The notes beneath the pieces were generated by a model. It saw only the letters and a program-made list of their open reading frames with translations, had not been told where the DNA came from and searched no databases. From Bacteroidota bacterium (GTDB taxonomy: Bacteria > Bacteroidota > Bacteroidia > Bacteroidales > Porphyromonadaceae), in NCBI GenBank assembly GCA_023395395.1, contig JAEWZH010000021.1, positions 1 through 64,000 on the forward strand: a stretch of 64,000 bases of DNA, read 5' to 3'. This document shows, one piece after another, positions 1 through 8,343 of the stretch. Both the position numbers and the translations under genes were made by a program. Within the stretch, counting starts at the first letter, position 1, and each line of letters opens with the position of its first letter.

Positions 1-198
1 TCTATAGAGAGACAAACTCTCCTCTATAGAGAGACAAACTCTCCTCTATAGAGAGACAAACTCTCCTCTATAGAGAGACAAACTCTCCTCTATAGAGAGA
101 CAAACTCTCCTCTATAGAGAGACAAACTCTCCCCTATAGAGAGACAAACTCTCCTCTATAGAGAGACAAACTCTCCCCTATAGAGAGACAAAAGCTAG
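1..198. repeat. 22-bp tandem repeat array 1 (CTCTATAGAG core)
   Basis: About eight full units and one partial unit start at 1, 23, 45, 67, 89, 111, 133, 155 and 177. Each is exactly 22 bp and carries the dyad CTCTATAGAG followed by AGACAAACTCTC. Three units differ only by CC for TC at the start of the core. The array is cut by the window edge and runs directly into the stop codon of the hydG gene. Besides the TATA-centred dyad, GAGAG and CTCTC flank ACAAA, so each unit has a second, spacer-centred inverted repeat. There are no unique spacers, so it is not CRISPR. Four related arrays lie elsewhere in the window. Confidence 0.95.
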
Positions 199-1613
199 AA
201 CCTAAAATCTCGCTCTCCCTCCTTGATGCGTCTCACTCTCTCTGCTGCAATTTCACGCACTTTGAGGTGTGGAATCTGCTCCAGCTCACTTTGGATAACC
301 TCTTGAGCACGTTCCCTGGTAGTGGTTGAAGCGTAATCCTCTACATACTCTTGGAGGGTCATCAGGGCATTTGGGCCACAACAATTGGCAATCTGACCAC
401 TCTTGCAAAGCTGCATAAAGCGATCGCCTGTGCGTCCTTCTCTATAGCATGCGGTACAGAAACTGGGGACATGTCCCTGTGCGAGCAGCCATGCAACAAC
501 TTCGTCTAGTGTACGATGATCACTCACTTCAAACTGCTGCGAATTTTCGGCCTCAGAAGGAGAAGCATAGCCTCCCACGGTGGTTCTAGAACCGCCGCTG
601 ATCTGAGATACCCCCACATGAAGAGCCGCCGAACGCACAGACTCTTTCTCTCTCGTAGAGACAATAATACCAGTATAAGGCACTGCAATACGAGCAACCG
701 AGATTATGTGCAAAAAAACATCGTCGGGGATGGCATTGGGGAAATCTTCGACGTCAATATCATCTGCCGGACATATTCGAGGGACACTGATTGTATGAGG
801 ACCCACTCCAAACCGAGCTTCAAGGTGCTCTGCGTGCATCAGTAGTCCGACAAAATCATACAGATAGGTATTCAATCCGAATAGTACTCCACAACCTACA
901 TCGTCAATCCCACCCTCCATAGCTCTGTCCATTGCCTCCGTGTGGTAGGCATAGTCACTTTTGGGACCAGCAGGATGAAGAGCCTCGTAATTGGCTCTGT
1001 GATAAGTCTCTTGAAAGAGAATATAAGTCCCTATCCCAGCTTCGTAGAGAAGTCGGTAGTTTTCGACTGTAGTAGCTGCAATATTGACATTAACCCGTCG
1101 GATAGCTCCATTTTTATGCTTGATAGAGTAGATGGTCTTGATAGACTCTAGGAGATACTCCATTGTATTGTACTGAGGATGCTCTCCTGTCTCTAGAGCC
1201 AGACGCTTATGTCCCATATCTTGTAAAGCTATCACCTCATTTCGAATTTCCTCTTGAGTAAGCTTACGGCGAGGAATGTTCTTATTCTTCAAATGATAGG
1301 GACAGTAGGTACAGCCGTTTACACAGTAATTGGAGAGGTAGAGAGGGGCAAAGAGGACAATACGTTTACCATAAAAACGATGCTTAATATCATTGGCAAG
1401 TTCTGCTGTAGCACGCCTTATCTCTGGGCCTGAAGCTAAAAGTAGGACAGCTGCTTCACGGTGTTCAAGTCCCTTGGCTTGTCGCCCTTTGTCTATGATT
1501 TGTCGCTGCAGAGCGATGTTGTCTTTATTAGCTTCGGCATAGGCGATACTATCGAGTATCTCTCCATGGTGAATAAACTCCTCAGCTTTGGACGAATATT
1601 TATTGTATTGCAT
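195..1613 (-). CDS. hydG: [FeFe]-hydrogenase maturase HydG (tyrosine lyase)
   Basis: HydG is a radical-SAM enzyme that cleaves tyrosine to p-cresol, CO and cyanide and delivers Fe(CO)CN units for the hydrogenase H-cluster. The 472-aa protein has the radical-SAM cluster motif CX3CX2C at C97, C101 and C104. It also has the C-terminal CX2CX22C motif (C386, C389, C412) that holds the second cluster and separates HydG from ThiH. Length is normal for the family. It is the last gene of the hydA-hydE-hydG unit on this strand, 21 bp after hydE. Its stop codon touches the edge of the 22-bp repeat array. HydF, the scaffold GTPase, is not in the window and may lie beyond the left edge. Confidence 0.95.
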   Translation of the reverse strand: MQYNKYSSKAEEFIHHGEILDSIAYAEANKDNIALQRQIIDKGRQAKGLEHREAAVLLLASGPEIRRATAELANDIKHRFYGKRIVLFAPLYLSNYCVNGCTYCPYHLKNKNIPRRKLTQEEIRNEVIALQDMGHKRLALETGEHPQYNTMEYLLESIKTIYSIKHKNGAIRRVNVNIAATTVENYRLLYEAGIGTYILFQETYHRANYEALHPAGPKSDYAYHTEAMDRAMEGGIDDVGCGVLFGLNTYLYDFVGLLMHAEHLEARFGVGPHTISVPRICPADDIDVEDFPNAIPDDVFLHIISVARIAVPYTGIIVSTREKESVRSAALHVGVSQISGGSRTTVGGYASPSEAENSQQFEVSDHRTLDEVVAWLLAQGHVPSFCTACYREGRTGDRFMQLCKSGQIANCCGPNALMTLQEYVEDYASTTTRERAQEVIQSELEQIPHLKVREIAAERVRRIKEGERDFRF

Positions 1614-1634
1614 GGTCTGAAAAATAAATAGTGA

Positions 1635-2636
1635 CTACAGGGTGGTGTAGCCATATTGAAGCAGCTCGGCACGGAGCAAGGAGAGCCCTTCGGCCGCCTC
1701 GCTCCCTGTTCGAGCCTTGTTATTGTATAAGGAATAGAAATCTCGGTATTTAGGGGGCGAAAGATTGGGCATCACCACATTGGCTCCAGCCTCAAGGGCT
1801 CTCCTTCGGCCATCTACAGCCGACGAAGCTACCGCTGTGGTAGCCGGGATATTGGCGTTTGGACAAATAAGTCGGCAGAGTGCCACCATACGGAGTGTGA
1901 GCTCTAGACCACCGCTTGGATATTGATGAAAGGGGGTGTCTTGGTGTGGAATAAAAGGACCGATACCTATCATCTCTGGTTGTAGCTCTTGGATAAAGCA
2001 AAGATCCTTGGCAAGGTGCAGAAGTGTCTGACCTGGCGAACCCACCATCCCTCCTGCTCCTGTTTCAAACCCAACACTCTTGAGCGCACAGAGTGCCTCC
2101 ACTCTCTGCTCAATAGTCTGCTCTTTGGGATGGAGTTGTTGAAAATGGTTGGAATCAATGGTCTCGTGTCGCAATAGATATCTCCTAGCCCCTGCATCAT
2201 ATAGAGCTTGATATTCATCTCGGTTCATCTCCCCCAGTGATAAGGTAATGGTAATATTGGGGTGATTCTGATGAATCTGGGAAACAAGCTCAACCAAATG
2301 TTTTCCTCGCCAATATGGATCTTCTCCTCCTTGTAGCACTACAGTATGAAACCCTAGCTCCACCCCCACCCTGCATGTATCTAATATTTCATCGTACGAG
2401 AGACGATACCGCACGATTTTTTTATTGCCTCTTCGGATGCCACAGTAGTAGCAATTACAACGACAGTAATTTGAGATTTCGATAAGACCCCTTAGATACA
2501 CAGTGTACCCAAACCGTTCTCTTGCCATCTGCCCTGCCATCTCTTCAATTTCGGTTCCAGGCATAGAAAGAAGGGAGAGGAAATCCATTTCGGACAACCT
2601 CTCCCTTTCTCTGAGTTTATTTATTAAGATTTGCAT
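1635..2636 (-). CDS. hydE: [FeFe]-hydrogenase maturase HydE (radical SAM)
   Basis: HydE is a radical-SAM enzyme involved in building the dithiolate-bridged diiron subcluster of [FeFe]-hydrogenase. The protein is 333 aa with the CX3CX2C cluster motif at C58, C62 and C65, followed by the GGEDP-type stretch typical of the BioB/HydE branch. The start overlaps the end of the upstream hydrogenase gene by 20 bp, which suggests translational coupling and one transcript. The neighbouring HydA and HydG make HydE the clear choice over PylB or BioB. Confidence 0.93.
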   Translation of the reverse strand: MQILINKLRERERLSEMDFLSLLSMPGTEIEEMAGQMARERFGYTVYLRGLIEISNYCRCNCYYCGIRRGNKKIVRYRLSYDEILDTCRVGVELGFHTVVLQGGEDPYWRGKHLVELVSQIHQNHPNITITLSLGEMNRDEYQALYDAGARRYLLRHETIDSNHFQQLHPKEQTIEQRVEALCALKSVGFETGAGGMVGSPGQTLLHLAKDLCFIQELQPEMIGIGPFIPHQDTPFHQYPSGGLELTLRMVALCRLICPNANIPATTAVASSAVDGRRRALEAGANVVMPNLSPPKYRDFYSLYNNKARTGSEAAEGLSLLRAELLQYGYTTL

Positions 2637-4107
2637 AGGTAAGGTCTATCGTCTCTATCTCCTTCTGGAATTGCTTCCGCCCTGAGACAATATCATTGTG
2701 TGCACTTGGACCATGGATACATCCTCCTGGACAACACATCACCTCCACAAACTGTCCCCCAGCCTTACCCTTTGCTGCATAGCCCTTGAGCTTTGCGAGG
2801 GTGCGCTTATCAAGGTTGCTAATCATCTCCGTAGAAATCTTATCGACCTTATCAGCTGTGGTTGGGTTAGCACGTAAATAGCTTTGGACAGCACCCATTA
2901 CGCCACCATTTGCAGCAAAACCATGTGCCTCACGTACTGATGAAAACTCTGGTGTAAACCGCTCTTGAACTTGTAGATCGATATCCATCCCCTCAAAGAT
3001 AGAGGCAAGTTCTTCAAAGGTCATTACATAGTCTACCTCCTGACCTGGGCGACGCACCTCTTTGCGCTTAGCGACACAGGGGCCAATGAATACTATCTTG
3101 CTGTCAGGATATTTTACCCTCGCCCTCTTTGCAATATAGTACATCGGAGACTTGGAGTCTGATACGAAGTCATGAAGCTTAGGTATGTGCTTATCTATCG
3201 CCTCATAAAATGCAGGACAGCATGAGGTGGTCATGAAGTTTTGACCTGCTTCTAACTTTTCGATTAATTCGTGACCCTCGTGCTCCACTGTATCCATAGC
3301 TCCCTGGGCGACCTCAAGCACATCGTAAAAACCAAGTTGCTTTATAGCCCCATAGACTTGTTGGTGATCTGCATCGAACTGAGCTAGAATAGCAGGAGCG
3401 ACAAGAGCTATGACCTGTTTGCCATCACGTATATCCTTGAAAATATCAAAGACTTGGGAAATTTCAAAGATAGCCCCAAATGGGCATGCATTGATACATG
3501 ATCCACAGTAAATACACTTATCCTCATCGATATGCTCAATCCCTCGCTCGTCTTTGCTTATTGCCTTGACAGGGCAAGACTCTTCACAAGGGACTGGAAT
3601 ATATACAATGGCATGATAGGGACAAGCCTCATGGCATCTACCACAACTTATACACTCATCGTGCTGTATCTCTGCCTGACCATTCTTCTTAAAAGTAATA
3701 CACTTCTTGGGACAAGCATTGTAACAAGCCTTACTCACGCATCCACGGCAGAGATTAGATACTTCATAATTAATATCGACACAAGAAGTACAAGCTTCGT
3801 CTACCACACACAGGAGATTTTGCTTCAATATCTCTTTGCGCTCTAAGGCAATCTTCGCATATTCCGATAGAGGGGTAAGCTCATCTATCTCGTCTGTCAT
3901 ATCGAGACCGAGTAGAGGTAGCATCTTGTACTTTAGGACGGCACGTTCTTTATGCCGACAACACCGTACTCTATCTTTTCCAAATTTTGGGATCATCTCT
4001 ATTGGGATCTGATCGATCTTTTCAACCAGCTGGCTTTCATGCCATAGTCGCACGAGCTTTGATAGAAGCTCATGTCTAATTATCATCACATTATTGGAGT
4101 ATGCCAT
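2617..4107 (-). CDS. [FeFe]-hydrogenase, group-B-like, with N-terminal ferredoxin clusters
   Basis: This is probably a soluble monomeric hydrogenase making or oxidising H2 during fermentation. The N-terminal half (about residues 100-215) is rich in CXXCXXCXXXC cysteines for several 4Fe-4S clusters. The catalytic H-cluster signatures follow: TSCCPAF (294-300), GPCVAKRKE (342-350) and EVMCCPGGCIHGP (from 455). They deviate from the usual TSCCPxW, MPCxxKxxE and GCxxGGG, which fits the group B (TIGR04105-like) branch rather than the well-studied group A enzymes. No NADH-binding or PAS domain is present. The gene heads the hydA-hydE-hydG unit. Assignment to group B is from memory of the family, not from a search. 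Confidence 0.9.
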   Translation of the reverse strand: MAYSNNVMIIRHELLSKLVRLWHESQLVEKIDQIPIEMIPKFGKDRVRCCRHKERAVLKYKMLPLLGLDMTDEIDELTPLSEYAKIALERKEILKQNLLCVVDEACTSCVDINYEVSNLCRGCVSKACYNACPKKCITFKKNGQAEIQHDECISCGRCHEACPYHAIVYIPVPCEESCPVKAISKDERGIEHIDEDKCIYCGSCINACPFGAIFEISQVFDIFKDIRDGKQVIALVAPAILAQFDADHQQVYGAIKQLGFYDVLEVAQGAMDTVEHEGHELIEKLEAGQNFMTTSCCPAFYEAIDKHIPKLHDFVSDSKSPMYYIAKRARVKYPDSKIVFIGPCVAKRKEVRRPGQEVDYVMTFEELASIFEGMDIDLQVQERFTPEFSSVREAHGFAANGGVMGAVQSYLRANPTTADKVDKISTEMISNLDKRTLAKLKGYAAKGKAGGQFVEVMCCPGGCIHGPSAHNDIVSGRKQFQKEIETIDLTYANLNK

Positions 4108-4184
4108 ACCCGTCTAAAAAACATTTGTGGTTAGAACTGTTGATACTAAGCGCAAAGATAACACTTTTAAAGATATCAAAAAAA

Positions 4185-4212
4185 GGGTGGTAGAAGCTCT
4201 CTTCTACCACCC
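4185..4212 (-). terminator. Intrinsic terminator of the GlsB-like gene
   Basis: A 12-bp perfect stem (GGGTGGTAGAAG with its complement) has a 4-nt loop. On the minus strand it is followed by a T tract. It separates the GlsB-like gene from the hydrogenase operon. Confidence 0.85.
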
Positions 4213-4231
4213 CATCAATGACGAGAAAATC

Positions 4232-4480
4232 CTACTTCTTTTTTGTGAAAAGTCGTCCGATAAAGATCAAGATACAAGCACCAATAATGGCAATGATTAA
4301 GTTAATCCACCAGCCACCGCCAGTTTGGATGCCAAGCAAGTCAAATATCCACCCGCCAACCAAACCACCGAGAATGCCGAGGATAATATCAACAACCCAA
4401 TGACGACCGCCACCAGGCATAATCCAACTAGCTAGTGAACCAGCAATAAATCCTGTGATAAGTGAACCAATTAATCCCAT
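4232..4480 (-). CDS. GlsB/YeaQ/YmgE-family small membrane protein
   Basis: This 82-aa protein consists almost wholly of hydrophobic, glycine-rich helices (about residues 3-20, 28-47 and 57-76) with a basic C-terminal KKK. The GGxxGGWIFDLLG-type core matches the transglycosylase-associated (GlsB/YeaQ/YmgE) family, which is associated with envelope stress in other bacteria. Its biochemical role is unknown. It lies 24 bp downstream of rsmD on the same strand and is followed by a strong terminator, so it may be co-transcribed with rsmD. Confidence 0.85.
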   Translation of the reverse strand: MGLIGSLITGFIAGSLASWIMPGGGRHWVVDIILGILGGLVGGWIFDLLGIQTGGGWWINLIIAIIGACILIFIGRLFTKKK

Positions 4481-4504
4481 AACATCTGTTTGTTGAAAAA
4501 ATTA

Positions 4505-5044
4505 CTAATTTGTGAAAAACGAGAAGTGAACAGAGCCATAGTTTCGCTCTTCCACAAAGTGCTCGTTATCACCAAAACTGATATCCCTAGGATGCTCTAC
4601 GACGAGCAATCCATCGGGTGCAAGTAGGCTACTACCAAGTATCATGCTTGGCAAGTCTGGTAGTTTGGAAAGGGCATAAGGAGGATCTGCAAAAATAAAA
4701 TCAAAAGGCTGGTCTATCTGTGCATCTTCAATAAACTTCAAAGCATCCCTCGTCTGCACTTTATGATTGTTGTCTCCAAGAGTTTCCTCTACCGATTTGA
4801 TAAATGAAGCATGCCGAGGATCTTTCTCCACAGCAAAAACTTCTTTTGCACCCCTCGAAAGACACTCAAATCCGATACTACCACTCCCAGCAAATAAATC
4901 TAGTACCCGGGTCTGTTCCCAATCTATTCTATTTGCTAAGATATTGAATAGACCCTCCTTCGCCATATCGGTAGTAGGACGACCTTTGAAACTTGTAGGG
5001 AGAGGAAACCGACGCTTGCCATATTTACCACTGATTATACGCAT
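4505..5044 (-). CDS. rsmD: 16S rRNA (guanine-966-N2)-methyltransferase RsmD
   Basis: The enzyme methylates G966 of 16S rRNA in the small subunit using S-adenosylmethionine. The protein is 179 aa. It begins with the family's MRIISGKYGKRR start, has an SAM-binding LDLFAGSGSIGFE motif near residue 45 and the catalytic DPPY motif (FADPPYAL) near residue 120. It overlaps the DUF3822 gene upstream by 10 bp, a pairing common in Bacteroidetes. Confidence 0.95.
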   Translation of the reverse strand: MRIISGKYGKRRFPLPTSFKGRPTTDMAKEGLFNILANRIDWEQTRVLDLFAGSGSIGFECLSRGAKEVFAVEKDPRHASFIKSVEETLGDNNHKVQTRDALKFIEDAQIDQPFDFIFADPPYALSKLPDLPSMILGSSLLAPDGLLVVEHPRDISFGDNEHFVEERNYGSVHFSFFTN

Positions 5045-5883
5045 AATAACTGCAATACCAATTGTTGGTGCATAGTTTCAATATTCCTATTCTGCTGAAA
5101 TTTCTTGGATAAGTAAGGGTAACTATTCACCCTAACATCACTATTGCTCTCTCCTAGTAGATTAAGCAATTGTTCAATACTCTCATAGCTATACACCATC
5201 AAAGGTGTATCGTGAGGGTTGAACTTGAATTGTCTAAATAGAGCTGTGATATAGTATAGCGTATCGATGTCGCTAGCCACTTTGTATCTATTTGCGAGCA
5301 GTAACCGACCTTCACTAGCAATGACTACGTGAATATGCTCGCCAAGGTGATGAATCACGACGACACGTGGCATATCACGACGAGTAAGTGTCACTGCTAA
5401 TTGCACAAAGGGAACTGCAGAGTGGGTATAAGAGGGAATAGAGAAGGAACGCTGACTAAAGTCAAAGAGCTCTTGACTTACCGTATAGATAATAGATGAA
5501 CGCTCTTCGTCCAAGTCAATAGACATCACTTTTCTGCCACGAAAATCTGTGGCGATACCCAACCATTCATCAATCGATGCGCTCCCCAACAAATCCTGAG
5601 GGACTACTACAAATGGACTATTATCTGCAATACAAATCTCTGTGCTCTTATAAGGAAGGGCAAAAATAGGGTACTCCCAAAAAAGCTGTTGCATACCGCC
5701 CCCTGCTTGATTATCAATCTGCACATAGGCAGTGTAGACCCTAGAGATATCATCCGTAGAGCGTGCTGCATAATGTATTTGCCTCCGCTCTATTACTAAA
5801 TATGCCTCCATATTTAATGCCACTTCGGCAGTAAAAGGAGCCTCTCGCTTTGGATTAATTGTGATTATATTGCCCACCTTCAT
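5035..5883 (-). CDS. DUF3822 family protein
   Basis: A soluble protein of about 282 aa belonging to a Bacteroidetes-restricted family of unknown function, regularly found directly before rsmD. I place the start at the ATG ending at 5883. An in-frame GTG at 5913 would put the first codons inside the upstream gene's terminator hairpin. Acidic beta-strand-like stretches such as MSIDLDEERSS recall actin-like (ASKHA) ATPase folds, but I see no clear nucleotide motif. Its 10-bp overlap with rsmD suggests a linked role. Confidence 0.75.
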   Translation of the reverse strand: MKVGNIITINPKREAPFTAEVALNMEAYLVIERRQIHYAARSTDDISRVYTAYVQIDNQAGGGMQQLFWEYPIFALPYKSTEICIADNSPFVVVPQDLLGSASIDEWLGIATDFRGRKVMSIDLDEERSSIIYTVSQELFDFSQRSFSIPSYTHSAVPFVQLAVTLTRRDMPRVVVIHHLGEHIHVVIASEGRLLLANRYKVASDIDTLYYITALFRQFKFNPHDTPLMVYSYESIEQLLNLLGESNSDVRVNSYPYLSKKFQQNRNIETMHQQLVLQLLCV

Positions 5884-5893
5884 TATTATCAGC

Positions 5894-5942
5894 AAAAAAG
5901 CACGCCCCAACACCTCGATACGAGGTGTGGGAGTGTGCTTTC
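5894..5942 (-). terminator. Intrinsic terminator upstream of the DUF3822 gene
   Basis: A long imperfect stem is built on CACCTCG and CGAGGTG with outer GCAC/GTGC pairs. On the minus strand it is followed by six T. It ends the transcript of the 5965-6678 gene. Confidence 0.8.
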
Positions 5943-5964
5943 TCTAATTCATCTAGGTACAGGG

Positions 5965-6678
5965 TTACTCCCAGTTACCTGCGTAGTTATTAATCTCGGT
6001 CAACGAACCGACTTTTAGACCAGGATATTTACCAATCTGCACCTGCTTGTCGGTAAGATTACGAAGCTCACTCTTATCAAGGTCACCCAAGTACACGTCA
6101 TAAGTAGTACTTGCCTCAAAGACCTTGATAACAAAGCCAGATGAAGTCATGACACTCGCTGTATCCATTGCAAATACTGCACCGTTAGAGAAAGGCACAA
6201 TACCAAGCTTCTGCACATCAAAATCAGGACGATCCCTGAATACAGCAGTCTTAGCTAGCTCTGGAACGGTATCACGCACAAAAGAAACTCGCTTACCACC
6301 TACAATACTAGATAAGCCTGCTTCCTCAGCCTCTTTCCAATCGCCAGTAGCCATAGCCTTGCGCACAATTGCATTAGCCTTTGCTTCTGTCATACCATCC
6401 TCGAGTTGCTTCTCTGTAAGCTCCATTACACGGAAGATAGTAGTCACCTTACCTGTTTCAAGCCAATTGCGTAGCTCCTCAAAGTTAGCTGCGTGCACAT
6501 TATTCTCCTGTTTATAAGCCACCTGAGCTGCACGAATATCTATCAACTCCTTAATGACTGCACGCTCTCGAGCAGTCTTGGTCTTATCAAAATTAACCGG
6601 GACTTGGATGCTGTTAAATACAGCCCATCCTAGACCAATAACGACTAAGACCAACAAAATTTTCACAAAAGTCTTCAT
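5965..6678 (-). CDS. Conserved membrane-anchored protein of unknown function
   Basis: This 237-aa protein has one N-terminal hydrophobic helix (residues 5-24) followed by a charged helical region (KTARERAVIKELIDIRAAQ, about 33-52). That layout resembles the stalk of pseudopilins, although no prepilin-peptidase site is obvious. The rest is probably periplasmic. I recognise similar proteins in Bacteroides and relatives but know of no function. It is a single-gene unit with its own terminator, divergent from the helicase gene at 6842. Confidence 0.7.
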   Translation of the reverse strand: MKTFVKILLVLVVIGLGWAVFNSIQVPVNFDKTKTARERAVIKELIDIRAAQVAYKQENNVHAANFEELRNWLETGKVTTIFRVMELTEKQLEDGMTEAKANAIVRKAMATGDWKEAEEAGLSSIVGGKRVSFVRDTVPELAKTAVFRDRPDFDVQKLGIVPFSNGAVFAMDTASVMTSSGFVIKVFEASTTYDVYLGDLDKSELRNLTDKQVQIGKYPGLKVGSLTEINNYAGNWE

Positions 6679-6841
6679 ACCATCAAATATATTTTGTTAT
6701 TTTGCATTCACAAACAATAAAAATGCTCCAGTATAGAGAGTTATAACCCCATGTACATCTGGATAGTCTGCACAAAAGTAACAACATTTATTCAGACTTC
6801 CACAGAAATGGACGTTCAAATATAGCCAATTTTCAGGGAAT

Positions 6842-8284
6842 ATGATATATAACAGCCTTCATATAGAAGATTATTTTGGTTTTAAGCCTACTCAAAGCCA
6901 ACAAATGGTGATAAAAGAGCTTGAAAACTTCCTAGTCGACCCTACAGATCACACCATATTTCTCCTTCGGGGATATGCCGGGACAGGTAAAAGTAGTCTT
7001 ATCGGTGCACTTTCAAGAATGCTCCAAAGTATACCCCATCCCCAAGTACTACTTGCCCCTACAGGAAGAGCGGCGAAAGTATTGGAACGATACTGCAATT
7101 ATCCCGCTTTTACAATACATAGGACTATATACAGACAGAGAATCTCTGGAGAAATTGAAACTTACGAAATCAACTTCAATAAGCACCAAGCAGACACTCT
7201 ATACATTGTGGATGAGGCATCAATGATTAATAATTCGGGAGATGGTTTTGGCTCATTCGGAAGTGGAAGACTTCTTGACGATCTCACCGAGTTTTGCTTC
7301 AGTATCGAGGGGAGTAAGATACTTTTAATAGGAGATGATGCCCAGCTCCCTCCTGTCGGAACCGAACTCAGCCCTGCGCTCAACCCCGATTATCTACTGG
7401 GGTACTGTTCTAGGCTCTATCAAGGTGCTCTCAAAGATATCGTGCGCCAAGAGCGGGGAGGAGAGATTGTCTATCTCAGCTATTTACTTAGAGGTAGAAT
7501 CTTAGACTTACAACAAGGTAAGGATTGGTCTGAACCCCTTTTGCCTATGCCTGAAATAGGTGGTGAGGTAGAAATAATATCAAGCTACGATCTTCCAGAG
7601 ATGATAGAGGATTCATATAGACGAGTAGGACAAGATGAGACACTTCTCGTGACCCGATCCAATAGGGATGCAGAAGAATACAACAAGGCTATTCGCTACC
7701 GTTCCCTTTATCATGACGAGGAGATAGTATCAGGTGAAAACCTCATGGTCGTGCGTAATAACTACCTATTCCATCCTGTAGATAAAAAAGGGCATCCCAC
7801 AAGTAGCTTCCTTGCCAATGGCGAGATACTCAAAGTCCTTGGCTCCCGTCGTGAGCACCAGCTCCATGGCTTTACATTTCGTGAAGCTGAGCTCCAAGAT
7901 GCTAATGGAGGTTTTATCTCAGCACCAATTCTGATGGATAGCCTTTTTACACAAGCCCCTGCACTCACGCCTGAGCAACGTCAAACACTTTACGATGGTG
8001 TCTGTAGCGATTATCCATACATTACTAACCGTAGGGATCTCTACCTAAAACTCCGTCAAGATCCCTACCTCAATGCGCTTCAAGTCAAATACTGCTATGC
8101 TATGACTTGCCACAAATCACAGGGAGGGCAGTGGAAGGAGGTGTATCTTAGCTTTGGTTATCTTACTCCTGAGATGATCAATCTCTCCTTTTGTCGTTGG
8201 CTATATACTGCCATGACACGAGCTACGGAAAAGTTATATATACTCAATCCGCCGGCTTTTATTTTTGGAGCGATAGAAGAATGA
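6842..8284 (+). CDS. RecD-like SF1 ATP-dependent DNA helicase
   Basis: A 480-aa cytoplasmic helicase related to RecD/RecD2 and probably active in DNA repair or processing. It shows Walker A GYAGTGKS (near residue 44), Walker B LYIVDEASM (near 120), motif III GDDAQLPPVG (near 165), and C-terminal UvrD_C_2-like motifs TCHKSQGGQW and YTAMTRA. It lacks the long N-terminal extension of RecD2 and has no recB or recC neighbour, so it is a stand-alone AAA-type RecD-like protein as seen in other Bacteroidetes. Its natural substrate is not known. Confidence 0.85.
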   Translation: MIYNSLHIEDYFGFKPTQSQQMVIKELENFLVDPTDHTIFLLRGYAGTGKSSLIGALSRMLQSIPHPQVLLAPTGRAAKVLERYCNYPAFTIHRTIYRQRISGEIETYEINFNKHQADTLYIVDEASMINNSGDGFGSFGSGRLLDDLTEFCFSIEGSKILLIGDDAQLPPVGTELSPALNPDYLLGYCSRLYQGALKDIVRQERGGEIVYLSYLLRGRILDLQQGKDWSEPLLPMPEIGGEVEIISSYDLPEMIEDSYRRVGQDETLLVTRSNRDAEEYNKAIRYRSLYHDEEIVSGENLMVVRNNYLFHPVDKKGHPTSSFLANGEILKVLGSRREHQLHGFTFREAELQDANGGFISAPILMDSLFTQAPALTPEQRQTLYDGVCSDYPYITNRRDLYLKLRQDPYLNALQVKYCYAMTCHKSQGGQWKEVYLSFGYLTPEMINLSFCRWLYTAMTRATEKLYILNPPAFIFGAIEE

Positions 8285-8327
8285 AAAACAGAGGCTACGC
8301 AATTTTATGTTGCGTAGCCTCTGTTTT
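8285..8327. terminator. Bidirectional terminator between helicase and M16 protease genes
   Basis: An 18-bp perfect stem (AAAACAGAGGCTACGCAA and its complement) with a loop of about 7 nt has A on one side and T on the other. It can therefore end both converging transcripts. Confidence 0.92.
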
Positions 8328-8343
8328 ATTGAGCATTGACTTC

